DNA of 64,000 nucleotides. Origin: Promicromonospora sp. AC04 (GTDB lineage: Bacteria > Actinomycetota > Actinomycetes > Actinomycetales > Cellulomonadaceae). The position numbers and the translations under genes were made by a program. Below the pieces are notes generated by a model. It was not told the DNA's origin. It worked only from the letters and a program-made list of their open reading frames with translations, and did not search any database. The stretch lies in NCBI RefSeq assembly GCF_003058225.1, contig NZ_QBUG01000007.1, positions 287,498 through 351,497 of the forward strand, in the 5' to 3' direction. Shown here one piece after another: positions 34,103 through 42,787 of the stretch (position 1 is its first letter; every line of letters begins with the position of its first letter).

Positions 34103-34762
34103 GTGACCAGCGGCCCGCCCACCGGCGTACCCGTCGACTTCGCAGCAGCCTTGGCCGACCTGCGGGGTGCGGCCCTGCGTGCCGAGGTGCGCCTCACCGA
34201 GATCCCCGCACCCCGCCGGGTGGCACCGTTCAGCGTGGCGCTCTCGGGCGACGTCCTCCCCGACGCGCCGCAGGGCCGGCACGACGACGTCGAGCACGAC
34301 CACGACGATGACCCGCTCGCCACCGGCCGCTTCGTCGTACTGCACGACCCCGCCGGGCAGGAGGCCTGGCACGGTACCTTCCGCGTGGTGACGCTGGTGC
34401 GGGCAACGCTGGAGCCGGAGATGGCCGCCGACCCGATGCTGGCCGACGTCGCCTGGTCCTGGGTGAGCGAGTGCCTCGAGACCGCGGGGCTGGCCGAGGG
34501 TGTCGACACCCTGGCCGCCGGCGGCACGGTCACCCGGGTGCTGTCCCAGAGCTACGGCGCCCTGGACGGCACGCCCGACGCGGTGGACCTGGAGATCCGC
34601 GCCTCGTGGACGCCGGTGGACACCCACCTGGGCACGCACCTGCGCGCGTGGGCGGCGCTGCTCACCATGGCCGCCGGAGTGCCCCCGCTGCCCGAGGGCG
34701 TCGCGGCGCTCACCAGGCGGTTTACCGACCGTTCCAGGCAACGCCATACGGTAGGTCCATGA
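34103..34762 (+). CDS. DUF3000 domain protein
   Basis: A 219-residue actinobacterial protein of unknown function. DUF3000 traits are the VRLTEIPAPRRVAPFSVALSG segment, GRFVVLHDPAGQEAWHGTFR and the C-terminal SWTPVDTHLGTHLRAWAALL. An acidic His/Asp stretch (DDVEHDHDDDP) lies in a loop. Its stop codon overlaps the start codon of rnd (ATGA at 34759-34762), a conserved neighbourhood in actinobacteria, which suggests a role linked to RNA processing, though this is only context. Confidence 0.9.
   Translation: MTSGPPTGVPVDFAAALADLRGAALRAEVRLTEIPAPRRVAPFSVALSGDVLPDAPQGRHDDVEHDHDDDPLATGRFVVLHDPAGQEAWHGTFRVVTLVRATLEPEMAADPMLADVAWSWVSECLETAGLAEGVDTLAAGGTVTRVLSQSYGALDGTPDAVDLEIRASWTPVDTHLGTHLRAWAALLTMAAGVPPLPEGVAALTRRFTDRSRQRHTVGP
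34747..34752 (+). promoter_or_regulatory. Leaderless-type -10 box inside the DUF3000 gene (TACGGT)
   Basis: TACGGT lies 6 bases before the ATG of rnd at 34759, so rnd may also have its own leaderless transcript. Confidence 0.4.
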
Positions 34763-36024
34763 CCACCACGGAGCGAGGAGTCCCTGCGGAGACATCGACG
34801 CCCGTGCCGGCACCCGTCACCCCACTCACCGAGCCCGCCGACGGGCTGCCCGGCGTCGTGGCGACCGAGGGCGCGTTCGCGCGCGTCGTCGAGGCGTTCG
34901 CCGCCGGCTCCGGGCCCGTCGCCGCCGACGCCGAGCGCGCCTCCGGGTACCGGTACGGCCAGGCGACCTACCTGGTCCAGGTGCGGCGCGAGGGTGCGGG
35001 GACGGCACTGATCGACCCGGTCGGCGTCCCGGACCTCTCGCCGCTGGGCGAGGCCGTCGGCGACGCCGAGTTCGTGCTGCACGCCGCCTCGCAGGACCTG
35101 CCCGGGTTCGCCGAGCACGGGCTGCGCCCCGCGCGCGTCTTCGACACGGAGCTCGCCGCGCGGCTGCTCGGCATGGAACGCGTGGGGCTCGCCGCCGTCG
35201 TGGCCGAGGTGCTGGGGCTGGGGCTGGCCAAGGAGCACTCCGCCGTCGACTGGTCCACCCGCCCGCTGCCGGAGGACTGGCTGCGGTACGCCGCGCTCGA
35301 CGTCGAGGTGCTCGTCGAGCTGCGCGACCGGCTCGCCGAACGGCTCGAGGCCGCCGGGAAGACCGAGTGGGCGGCGCAGGAGTTCGAGGCCGTGCGCACA
35401 GCGCCCCCGCCCGCTCCACGGGTGGACCCGTGGCGGCGCACGTCCGGCATGCACGTGCTGCGCAACCCGCGCCAGGTCGCCGCCGTGCGGGCCATGTGGG
35501 TCGCGCGGGACTCCAGCGCGCAGGCGCGGGACATCTCGCCGGGGCGGGTCCTGCCCGACCGCGCGATAGTCGCCGCGGCCAGGGCCATGCCGAAGACCGC
35601 CGGCCAGCTCGTGGCGCTTCCGGAGTTCGCGGGCAAGGGCACCAAGCGCCGGGCCGCCTACTGGCAGAAGGCGATCGACGAGGCACGCGCCCTGCCCGAC
35701 GCCGAGCTGCCGACGGTGCGCGGACCGCGCTCCGACGGTCCGCCGCCCCCGCGCACCTGGGGTGACCGTGACGCCGTCGCGGCCCGCCGCCTCGCGGCGG
35801 CCCGCGAGCTCGTGACCGCGCTGTCCGAGGAGCTGAGCATCCCGGTCGAGAACCTGCTGCAGCCCGACGCGCTGCGCCGCCTGTGCTGGACGCCGCCGTC
35901 GCCCGCCGACGCCGGGGGGATCACCGAGTTCCTGCGGGGCCGCGGCGCCCGCGAGTGGCAGCTCGGCCTCCTGGCGGAACGCCTGGAACGCGTGTTCGCC
36001 GACGCGGCACGGGAACCGGTGTGA
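34759..36024 (+). CDS. rnd: Ribonuclease D-like 3'-5' exonuclease with HRDC domain
   Basis: A 421-residue 3'-5' exoribonuclease for tRNA and stable RNA maturation. The DEDD-type exonuclease motifs are PVAADAERASGYRYG (Asp57, Glu59), VLHAASQDLPGF and DWLRYAALDVEVL. HRDC-type helices follow from about 210 (RVLPDRAIVAAARAMPK), then a second helical domain. The N-terminal 25 residues are Pro/Thr-rich. The start overlaps the DUF3000 stop codon. Normal length for the actinobacterial form. Confidence 0.92.
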   Translation: MTTTERGVPAETSTPVPAPVTPLTEPADGLPGVVATEGAFARVVEAFAAGSGPVAADAERASGYRYGQATYLVQVRREGAGTALIDPVGVPDLSPLGEAVGDAEFVLHAASQDLPGFAEHGLRPARVFDTELAARLLGMERVGLAAVVAEVLGLGLAKEHSAVDWSTRPLPEDWLRYAALDVEVLVELRDRLAERLEAAGKTEWAAQEFEAVRTAPPPAPRVDPWRRTSGMHVLRNPRQVAAVRAMWVARDSSAQARDISPGRVLPDRAIVAAARAMPKTAGQLVALPEFAGKGTKRRAAYWQKAIDEARALPDAELPTVRGPRSDGPPPPRTWGDRDAVAARRLAAARELVTALSEELSIPVENLLQPDALRRLCWTPPSPADAGGITEFLRGRGAREWQLGLLAERLERVFADAAREPV

Positions 36025-36044
36025 AAGCCCCTCGCCCGCCCCAG

Positions 36045-36050
36045 TAGAGT
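36045..36050 (+). promoter_or_regulatory. Leaderless-type -10 box (TAGAGT)
   Basis: TAGAGT lies 7 bases before the ATG at 36058. Confidence 0.5.
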
Positions 36051-36057
36051 CGTCCCC

Positions 36058-37110
36058 ATGCCAGCCCTGTCGGAGCCCATCGCGCTCGCCGTCGACGTCG
36101 TCACCGATCCATCGACCTGGGACCGCGAGGTCCTCGCCCTGGGCGGCCACCCGCTCCAGCTCTGGGGCTGGGGCGAGGTCAAGGCGGCCGGCAACTGGCG
36201 CGCGCACCGCCTGCGCGTGTCCGAGGACGGCTCCACCGTCGGCCTCGCACAGCTCCTCGTGCGGCCGCTGCCTGCCCAGTTCAAGGCTCTCTCGTACGTG
36301 CCGCGCGGCCCAGTCGTCGCGCACCACGACGGCGAGACCGCGCAGGCCGTCTTCGGCGTCGGCGACACCGCCACGCGCAACGCCGTGACGAACACCGTCG
36401 TGGAGTGGGCGCGCGAGAACGTGGGCGGCGTCGGCATCACGATCGAGCCCGACTGGCCCGCGGGCACCCAGCTCGACCTGGCCGGACGGCGGTACGCGCC
36501 GAACCAGATAATGATCCCGAGCACGTTGATCCTGGACCTCACCAGGCCCGCCGACGAGCTCCTCTCGGACATGCGCAAGTCCACCCGGTACGAGATCCGC
36601 AAGGGCGGCCGTGCGGGCCTCGACATCCGCCGGGTCACGGAGGAGAAGGAGGTGCTGCGCGTGCTCGACGTCTACAAGGAGACCGCCGAGCGGGCCGGCT
36701 TCGCCATCCACCACGACAAGTACTACGTGGACATCCACAACATGCTCGGCGAGCGGTCGGTGCTGGTGGCCACCTACGTCAACGACGTGCCCGCGTGCTT
36801 CGCGTGGTGCGTGAACTCGGCCAGCACCTCGTTCCTGCTGTACGGCGGCGGCAACGACGCCGGCCGCAAGGCCACGGCCACCGCGCCGACCTACTGGCGC
36901 ACCATCGAGATAGCCCGGGAGCAGGGCCTCGTGCGGTACGACATGAACGGCCTGCTCAACGACGGCATCAGCGACTTCAAGAAGAGCTTCGCCAAGCACA
37001 CGGACGAGCTCGTGGGCTCGATCGACGTCGCGTTCTCACGCTGGTACAACACCTGGAACACCGCTCTGCCCACCGCCAAGAAGGTGGTCCGCAAGCTGCG
37101 CGGCAACTGA
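36058..37110 (+). CDS. FemX-like aminoacyltransferase (peptidoglycan bridge formation)
   Basis: A 350-residue FemAB/FemX family enzyme. Members transfer an amino acid from aminoacyl-tRNA to the lysine side chain of lipid II in the cytoplasm. The two GNAT-like folds are seen with PLQLWGWGEVKAAGNWRAHR, the central DLTRPADELLSDMRKSTRYE stretch (a family hallmark) and RYDMNGLLNDGISDFKKSF near the end, which is also highly typical. With the ATP-grasp ligase at 31203 it suggests a cross-bridge of amino acid plus D-acid. Which amino acid it uses is not known. Confidence 0.93.
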   Translation: MPALSEPIALAVDVVTDPSTWDREVLALGGHPLQLWGWGEVKAAGNWRAHRLRVSEDGSTVGLAQLLVRPLPAQFKALSYVPRGPVVAHHDGETAQAVFGVGDTATRNAVTNTVVEWARENVGGVGITIEPDWPAGTQLDLAGRRYAPNQIMIPSTLILDLTRPADELLSDMRKSTRYEIRKGGRAGLDIRRVTEEKEVLRVLDVYKETAERAGFAIHHDKYYVDIHNMLGERSVLVATYVNDVPACFAWCVNSASTSFLLYGGGNDAGRKATATAPTYWRTIEIAREQGLVRYDMNGLLNDGISDFKKSFAKHTDELVGSIDVAFSRWYNTWNTALPTAKKVVRKLRGN

Positions 37111-37152
37111 GCGCGGACGCGGCTTCGGTCAGTAGCAGGGCTGGGCCCTCCC

Positions 37153-37216
37153 ACTTCGGTCGGTTGCCTTGAGATCGGTCCAACAGTGGACCGATCTCAA
37201 GGCAACCGACCGAAGT
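37153..37216. repeat. 30-bp perfect inverted repeat after the femX-like gene
   Basis: Arms 37153-37182 and 37187-37216 are perfectly complementary around the 4-base loop ACAG. Partial decayed copies of one arm flank it (GCTTCGGTCAGT at 37122-37133, and a gapped match at 37217-37245). It lies 43 bases after the gene. It may terminate transcription, but has no U-tract and is far longer than needed. The remainder of 37111-37419 holds the operator below and no gene. Confidence 0.85.
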
Positions 37217-37335
37217 CATCTTCAAGACCAGTGCAACGGACCGAACCTGGGGCCGGGCGCCGTCGTACGCCCAGGCGAACCTTCGAGACTCGGTGCCATT
37301 CGTCACGAACTGGGTCTCATCTCGTGCGTGCTTTT

Positions 37336-37352
37336 TACCGGTACTCGCGGTA
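37336..37352. promoter_or_regulatory. Candidate operator upstream of the beta-oxidation genes
   Basis: TACCG-N7-CGGTA is a perfect inverted repeat, 68 bases upstream of the thiolase ATG. A third CGGTA follows at 37361-37365. This would suit a TetR- or GntR-type fatty-acid regulator; none is encoded nearby. Confidence 0.45.
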
Positions 37353-37419
37353 GCGTGTATCGGTATCCAGCGGCGCCGCTCAACGGACGCCGCCGTCCCG
37401 AAAACCAGGAGTTCTGCTG

Positions 37420-38670
37420 ATGACCGCAGCCCCGGAAACACCGCGTGCCCGCCGTGCGGTGCGCGACGTCGTCTTTGTCGACGGCGCCCGCACGCCCTTC
37501 GGCAAGGCCAAGCCCGACGGCCTCTACGCCGAGACGCGTGCCGACGACCTGATCGTGAAGGTGGTGCGCGAGCTGCTGCGGCGGCACCCCGAGCTCCCCC
37601 CGGAGCGGATCGACGAGGTGGCCATCGCCGCCACCACCCAGCAGGGCGACCAGGGGCTCACGCTCGGCCGCACCGTCGGCATGCTCGCCGGTCTCCCCCA
37701 GTCCGTGCCGGGCTACGCCATCGACCGGATGTGCGCCGGTGCCCTGACCGCCGCCACGACCACGGCCGCGGGGATCGCCATGGGCGCCCTCGACGTCGCC
37801 ATCGCGGGCGGCGTCGAGCACATGGGCCGCCACCCGATGGGCTTCGCCGCCGACGTCAACCCTCGCTTCGTCGCCGAGAAGCTCGTGGACCCGCAGGCCC
37901 TGAACATGGGCGTCACCGCGGAGAACCTGCACGACAAGTTCCCGCAGCTCACCAAGGAGCGCGCCGACCGGTTCGCCGTCGAGTCGCAGGCCAAGTACGC
38001 CAAGGCGCTGGCCAACGGCAACATCGACCCGGACCTCGTCCCGGTCGCCGTCCGCTCCGCCGAGCTGGGCTGGGGCCTGGCCACCACCGACGAGCTGCCC
38101 CGCCCGGAGACCACCTTCGAGTCCATCCAGGGCCTCAAGACGCCGTTCCGCCCGGGCGGCCGCGTCACCCCCGCGACGTCGTCCCCGCTGACCGACGGCG
38201 CCACCGGCGCCATCCTCGCGGCCGGCGACGTCGTCGCCGAGCTGGGCCTGCCCGCCAGGATGCGCATGGTCTCCTACGGCTTCGCCGGCGTCCCGCCGGA
38301 GATCATGGGCTACGGCCCGGTGCCCTCCACCGAGAAGGCGCTGAAGACCGCGGGCCTGACGATCGACGACATCGGCCTGTTCGAGCTGAACGAGGCGTTC
38401 GCCGTACAGGTGCTGTCCTTCCTGGACCACTACGGCATCGCCGACGACGACCCGCGCGTCAACCAGTACGGCGGCGCGATCGCCATGGGCCACCCCCTCG
38501 CGAGCTCCGGCGTGCGCCTGATGACGCAGCTCGCCCGCCAGTTCGAGCAGCACCCCGAGGTCCGCTACGGGCTCACCGCCATGTGCGTGGGCCTGGGCCA
38601 GGGCGGCAGCGTCATCTGGGAGAACCCCCACCACGCCGACTACTCCGGCCACACGGACGAGGAGAACTGA
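37420..38670 (+). CDS. fadA: Acetyl-CoA C-acyltransferase (thiolase)
   Basis: Cleaves 3-ketoacyl-CoA with CoA in beta-oxidation. 416 residues. Catalytic residues: acylated Cys105 in IDRMCAGALTA, His358 in GGAIAMGHPLASSG, and Cys389 in TAMCVGLGQGGS. ELNEAFAVQVL is the expected substrate-loop motif. AGGAG precedes the ATG. The multifunctional partner starts 3 bases after the stop codon, so the two probably form an enzyme complex. Its genomic pairing is the actinobacterial trifunctional-like arrangement. Confidence 0.95.
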   Translation: MTAAPETPRARRAVRDVVFVDGARTPFGKAKPDGLYAETRADDLIVKVVRELLRRHPELPPERIDEVAIAATTQQGDQGLTLGRTVGMLAGLPQSVPGYAIDRMCAGALTAATTTAAGIAMGALDVAIAGGVEHMGRHPMGFAADVNPRFVAEKLVDPQALNMGVTAENLHDKFPQLTKERADRFAVESQAKYAKALANGNIDPDLVPVAVRSAELGWGLATTDELPRPETTFESIQGLKTPFRPGGRVTPATSSPLTDGATGAILAAGDVVAELGLPARMRMVSYGFAGVPPEIMGYGPVPSTEKALKTAGLTIDDIGLFELNEAFAVQVLSFLDHYGIADDDPRVNQYGGAIAMGHPLASSGVRLMTQLARQFEQHPEVRYGLTAMCVGLGQGGSVIWENPHHADYSGHTDEEN

Positions 38671-38673
38671 CCC

Positions 38674-40806
38674 GTGCCTGAGACCACCACCCCCGCCGCT
38701 CCGACCGAGCGCGTCACCCACTCCCTCGTCCGTGACGTGCGGCTGCCCGGCGGCGCCGGCGTCCTCGCGCTGGTCACGCTCGACAACGGCCTGGACCACA
38801 CCAAGCCGAACACGCTCGGGCCGGCCGGGATGGCCGAGCTGAAGGCTGCGCTTGAGGCGGTCCGCGCCCGCGCCGAGGCCGGCGAGATCGCCGCCGTCGG
38901 CGTGACCGGCAAGCCGTACTTCGTCGCCGCGGGCGCCGACCTCAAGGGCATCACCTCGGTGGGCAGCCACGCCCAGGCCGTCGAGCTGGGCCGCATGGGC
39001 CACGCCGCGTACACGATCCTCGGCGACCTGCGCGCGGCCACCGGCGTGCCGACCTTCGCGTTCGTCAACGGCCTGGCCCTGGGCGGCGGCCTCGAGGTCG
39101 CCCTCAACTGCGACTACCGCACCGTGGCCTCCGACGCCGCGGCGCTCGGCCTGCCCGAGACCGGCATCGGCCTGATCCCCGGCTGGGGCGGCGCCTACCT
39201 CGTGCCGCGCCTGGTCGGCGTCGAGAAGGCCGTCGAGGTCATCCTCACCCGCCCCGCGGCGAACAAGCCGTACAAGCCGGCCGAGGCGCTGCAGATCGGC
39301 CTGGTCGACGCTCAGTTCGACGCCGCAGACTTCCTGGAGCAGTCCATCATCTGGGCCGCCAAGGTCGTCACCGGCGAGATCGAGGTGCCCCGCCGCGAGC
39401 TCGACCCGCAGCCCGTGTGGGACGCCGTCGTCGGCGCCGCCAAGGCCCAGCTCGACGCCGTGGTCGGCGCCTCGCGCCCGGCCCCGGGCCGCGCGCTGGA
39501 GCTGATCGCCGCCGCCCGCAACGCCACCAAGGCGGACGCGTTCGCCGCGGAGGACCAGGCGCTGGCCGACCTGGTCATGACCGACGAGATGCGCGCCAGC
39601 ATCTACGCCTTCAACCTCGTGGGCGGCGGCAAGAAGCCGATCGGTGCCCCCGACCCCAAGCTCGCCAGGCCGATCACCCGGGTCGGCGTCGTGGGCGCGG
39701 GCCTGATGGCCGCCCAGATGGCGTTCCTCTTCGCGCAGCGCCTCGGCGTACCCGTCGTCATGCGCGACCTGGACCAGGACCGCGTGGACAAGGGCCTGGC
39801 CTTCGTCCGCGAGACGGCCGAGAAGCTGGCTTCCCGCGGGCGCCTGACGCCCGACGCCGCAGCCCGCATCGTGGCGTCGGTGTCCGGCACCACGGACATC
39901 GAAGAGTTCGCCACGTGCGACTTCGTCATCGAGGCCGTCACCGAGGTCATGGGGCTCAAGAAGAAGGTGTTCGCCGAGCTGGAGGGCGTCATCTCCCCCG
40001 AGACGATCCTGGCGACCAACACCTCGGCGCTGTCCGTCACCGAGATGGCGGCCGACCTGGCCCACCCGGAGCGCGTGGTCGGCATCCACTTCTTCAACCC
40101 GGTGGCCCAGATGCCGCTGGTCGAGGTGATCAACGCCGAGCACACCTCCGACGAGGCTCTGGCCACCGCGTTCGCCGTCACGAAGAAGCTCCGCAAGACG
40201 GCGATCATGTCGGCCGACCGCCCCGGCTTCATCGTGAACCGCCTGCTGCTGCTCGTGATGGGCCAGGTGGTGGACGCGATCGAAGGCGGGACCCCGGTCG
40301 AGGTGGCGGACCGGGCGCTCGCGCCCCTCGGCCTCCCGATGCCGACGTTCGAGCTCACCGACCTGGTGGGCCCCGCCGTCGCGCAGCACGTGCTCACCTC
40401 GCTGCGCGAGAACCTGGGCGATCGCATCCCGGCGTCGGCCGGCCTGGCCAAGATCGTCGAGGACGGCACCCGCGTGGTGCTGGACGCCCCGGCCAAGGGC
40501 CTGCCCAAGCCGGTCAACCCGGCCATCCAGGAGTACTTCGGCCCCGCCCGTCCGGGCGAGCCGGGTGTGCTCGACGCCGACGGCGTGCTCGACTCGGTAC
40601 TCACGACGCTGACCACCGAGATCGGCATCATGCTGGACGAGGGCGTCGTGCCCGGCCCGCAGCAGATCGACCTGGCCATGATCCTCGGCGCCGGCTGGGG
40701 CTTCCACACGGGCGGCATCACGCCGTACCTGGACCGCACTGGCTACAGCGAGAAGGTCCTGGGCAGGCGGTTCCTGCCCGACGGCGTGGCGAACGTCCCC
40801 GCCTGA
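38674..40806 (+). CDS. fadB: Multifunctional enoyl-CoA hydratase/3-hydroxyacyl-CoA dehydrogenase
   Basis: A 710-residue beta-oxidation enzyme that hydrates enoyl-CoA and then oxidises the hydroxyacyl-CoA with NAD+. Residues about 25-290 form the crotonase fold (KPYFVAAGADLKGI oxyanion region, FAFVNGLALGGGLEVAL, ETGIGLIPGWGG with the catalytic Glu). About 325-500 are the NAD-binding domain (RVGVVGAGLMAAQMAF; HFFNPVAQMPLVEV has the catalytic His), followed by two C-terminal dehydrogenase domains. GTG start 3 bases after fadA; GAGGAG lies in the end of fadA. A strong hairpin follows. Confidence 0.95.
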   Translation: MPETTTPAAPTERVTHSLVRDVRLPGGAGVLALVTLDNGLDHTKPNTLGPAGMAELKAALEAVRARAEAGEIAAVGVTGKPYFVAAGADLKGITSVGSHAQAVELGRMGHAAYTILGDLRAATGVPTFAFVNGLALGGGLEVALNCDYRTVASDAAALGLPETGIGLIPGWGGAYLVPRLVGVEKAVEVILTRPAANKPYKPAEALQIGLVDAQFDAADFLEQSIIWAAKVVTGEIEVPRRELDPQPVWDAVVGAAKAQLDAVVGASRPAPGRALELIAAARNATKADAFAAEDQALADLVMTDEMRASIYAFNLVGGGKKPIGAPDPKLARPITRVGVVGAGLMAAQMAFLFAQRLGVPVVMRDLDQDRVDKGLAFVRETAEKLASRGRLTPDAAARIVASVSGTTDIEEFATCDFVIEAVTEVMGLKKKVFAELEGVISPETILATNTSALSVTEMAADLAHPERVVGIHFFNPVAQMPLVEVINAEHTSDEALATAFAVTKKLRKTAIMSADRPGFIVNRLLLLVMGQVVDAIEGGTPVEVADRALAPLGLPMPTFELTDLVGPAVAQHVLTSLRENLGDRIPASAGLAKIVEDGTRVVLDAPAKGLPKPVNPAIQEYFGPARPGEPGVLDADGVLDSVLTTLTTEIGIMLDEGVVPGPQQIDLAMILGAGWGFHTGGITPYLDRTGYSEKVLGRRFLPDGVANVPA

Positions 40807-40863
40807 GCCCGAAGCGGAACCGCAGGCGCAGGCGGTCCGAGTAGCGCCTGAGCCTGACCCCCG

Positions 40864-40912
40864 GACCCTCCGACGACGGGCGCACATGTCGTGCGCTCGT
40901 TGTCGGAGGGTC
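40864..40912 (+). terminator. Hairpin terminator after fadAB
   Basis: Arms 40864-40885 and 40891-40912 match at 20 of 22 positions around a 5-base loop, 57 bases after the fadB stop codon. The next promoter follows at once. Confidence 0.75.
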
Positions 40913-40916
40913 CCGC

Positions 40917-40922
40917 TACGCT
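40917..40922 (+). promoter_or_regulatory. Leaderless-type -10 box (TACGCT)
   Basis: TACGCT lies 8 bases before the ATG at 40931. Confidence 0.4.
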
Positions 40923-40930
40923 CAGCGACC

Positions 40931-42667
40931 ATGACAGATGTCGGACCAGGCACGAACGCGCACTACGTCGTCGTCGGTGACGGTCCGCTCGCCTTTCGCC
41001 TGACCCGGGCGCTCAGCACCCGCTTCGGCGGCACCGTGACCGTGGTCGTACCCGACCGCACCTCCCGGTACGCCCTCGAGATGGACGCCCTCGACAGGGT
41101 CGACCTCGTCGAGACGGACCGGGTAGACGAGAGAGCCCTGACCGCGGCCGGCGCGGGCCGCGCCGCCGCTGCCGCCCTCGTGGACCAGGACGACGGCGGC
41201 AACGTCGCCCTCGCGCTCCTGCTCCGCGAGGCCTGGCCGGACCTGCACGTCGTGGTCCGGATCTTCGACGAGTCGCTCGGCCGGCACCTGGAGCGCGACC
41301 GCTGCACGGTGCTGTCGTCGTCTGCGTTCGCGGCACCCGAGATCGTCGGCGCCGCGCTGCGGCGCCTCATCCGCCTCCCGGTGCAGCACCGGCGCCTCGT
41401 CGCCGTGTCGGACGAGGCGACGTCCCTGCCGACGCGCATGGTCCTGTTCGCGACCGCTGCGGACGGCACCGTCAAGGTGCTCCCGAGCGACGACCAGATG
41501 GACGGCCTCGTACCCAAGGTGCTCCTGGCGGACGCCGAGGAGAACGACGTCCTGCCCGAGATCAAGGCCGACCTCGAGCCCGACGAGGACGAGGTGGACC
41601 CGCACCGGCGCCGCCGGGTCGGCGAGTACCTGCGCACCCTGGCGATCACCTCCGGGTGGAACCTGCTGCTCGCCGCCGGGGTCCTCCTCGTGGTCGTCCT
41701 CGTCGGTGCGGTGACGATGCAGCTCGCCACGGGCTCGTCCTTCCTCGGGGCGCTGTACGAGGCGGTGCTGCCCTCGCTGGCGGGCAGCGACCCCGACCAC
41801 GACGCGAACCCGGTGGTCAAGGTCACCCAGGTGGCCCTGACCGTCGTGAGCGTCGCCGTCATCCCATGGGTCACGGGTGTGGTGGTCGACGGCGTGGTGC
41901 GGACCCAGCGCCTGCTCGACACGGGCTCCCCGCTGCACCCGATGGCCGACCACGTGGTCGTCGTCGGGCTCGGTGACCTCGGCACCCGCATCGTCCGGTC
42001 CCTGGACCGGCGCGGCGTGCCGGTGGTCGCCGTCGACATCGACGAGTCCGCGCGCGGCATCGCGGTGGCGCGCGCACGGGACGTCCCCGTCGTGATCGGC
42101 GACGCCCGCCGGGCGGTGACCCTGCGCGCGGCGTACGTGGACACCGCCCAGGCGATAGTGGTGGTCACGAGCGGCGGGGCGACGACCATCGGCATCGGCT
42201 TCGCGGCGCGCTCGATCCCGCGGCCGAAGGACACGTCGGCGCGGCTGCGCACGGTCCTGCGGGCGTACGACAGGGACCTGTCGCGCCGCATCCGGCGCGA
42301 GATCCCCGACTCGGTCGGGCTCAGCTCCTCGTTCCTCGCGGCGCCATGGTTCGCCGCCGCGATGATCGGCCAGGAGGTCAAGGCGACCATCCCCTACCTC
42401 AACCGCGTGCTCGTCCTCGCCGAGATCGAGGTCGTCGCGGGCAGCGGGCTCGTCGGCCAGTACCCCGAATCGCTCGGGGTACCCGGGGAGTGCCGCCTGC
42501 TGGCGATCCGTACCGCCACCCAGGCGAGCGGCGGCGGCGGGGTCACCATCGAGCCGGCGGTCGGCCGGGACCTGCATCCGCACGACACGATCGTGGTCAT
42601 CGCGACCACAGCCGGGCTGAGCCGCCTGCGCGAGCGGGGGCGCACGCTGGCGCTCCCCGGGCGCTGA
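40931..42667 (+). CDS. RCK (TrkA-N)-membrane-RCK protein, putative ion channel or transporter subunit
   Basis: A 578-residue protein in three parts: an N-terminal TrkA-N-like domain (HYVVVGDGPLAFRLTRALS) to about 190, two membrane helices at about 235-330 (NLLLAAGVLLVVVLVGAVTM and VTQVALTVVSVAVIPWVTGV), and a second RCK domain from about 337 (HVVVVGLGDLGTRIVRSLD, with the Asp of VAVDIDESA for NAD). Between the helices, where a channel would have a TVGYG filter, there is only LPSLAGSDPDHDANPVVK. It is therefore not an ordinary potassium channel. An ion-transport or regulatory role is likely but not shown. Confidence 0.75.
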   Translation: MTDVGPGTNAHYVVVGDGPLAFRLTRALSTRFGGTVTVVVPDRTSRYALEMDALDRVDLVETDRVDERALTAAGAGRAAAAALVDQDDGGNVALALLLREAWPDLHVVVRIFDESLGRHLERDRCTVLSSSAFAAPEIVGAALRRLIRLPVQHRRLVAVSDEATSLPTRMVLFATAADGTVKVLPSDDQMDGLVPKVLLADAEENDVLPEIKADLEPDEDEVDPHRRRRVGEYLRTLAITSGWNLLLAAGVLLVVVLVGAVTMQLATGSSFLGALYEAVLPSLAGSDPDHDANPVVKVTQVALTVVSVAVIPWVTGVVVDGVVRTQRLLDTGSPLHPMADHVVVVGLGDLGTRIVRSLDRRGVPVVAVDIDESARGIAVARARDVPVVIGDARRAVTLRAAYVDTAQAIVVVTSGGATTIGIGFAARSIPRPKDTSARLRTVLRAYDRDLSRRIRREIPDSVGLSSSFLAAPWFAAAMIGQEVKATIPYLNRVLVLAEIEVVAGSGLVGQYPESLGVPGECRLLAIRTATQASGGGGVTIEPAVGRDLHPHDTIVVIATTAGLSRLRERGRTLALPGR

Positions 42668-42731
42668 CCCGCTACCGACGACGCGGTCGCGGAAGCCGCG
42701 CGACAACCAGCGGTGGGCGGACTGGCCTGAA

Positions 42732-42757
42732 CGAACGGGCCAGGATCGGCCCGTTCG
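42732..42757 (+). terminator. Hairpin between the RCK protein and the APC permease genes
   Basis: CGAACGGGCC (42732-42741) and GGCCCGTTCG (42748-42757) form a perfect 10-bp stem with a 6-base loop. It follows the RCK gene by 64 bases. Confidence 0.65.
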
Positions 42758-42774
42758 CCGGTCCACCCGGCGCC

Positions 42775-42780
42775 TAGTGT
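42775..42780 (+). promoter_or_regulatory. Leaderless-type -10 box (TAGTGT)
   Basis: TAGTGT lies 7 bases before the ATG at 42788. Confidence 0.5.
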
Positions 42781-42787
42781 CAGAGCC

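Noticed and set aside
37122-37245. Perfect hairpin as ends of an insertion sequence
   Set aside because: Only 4 bases lie between the arms; there is no transposase and no target-site duplication.
37303-40953. Antisense open frame of more than 1200 codons opposite the beta-oxidation genes
   Set aside because: Arg/Gly/His/Asp-rich translation without any domain, and it mirrors the third-position GC of the real genes fadA and fadB. A typical high-GC artefact.
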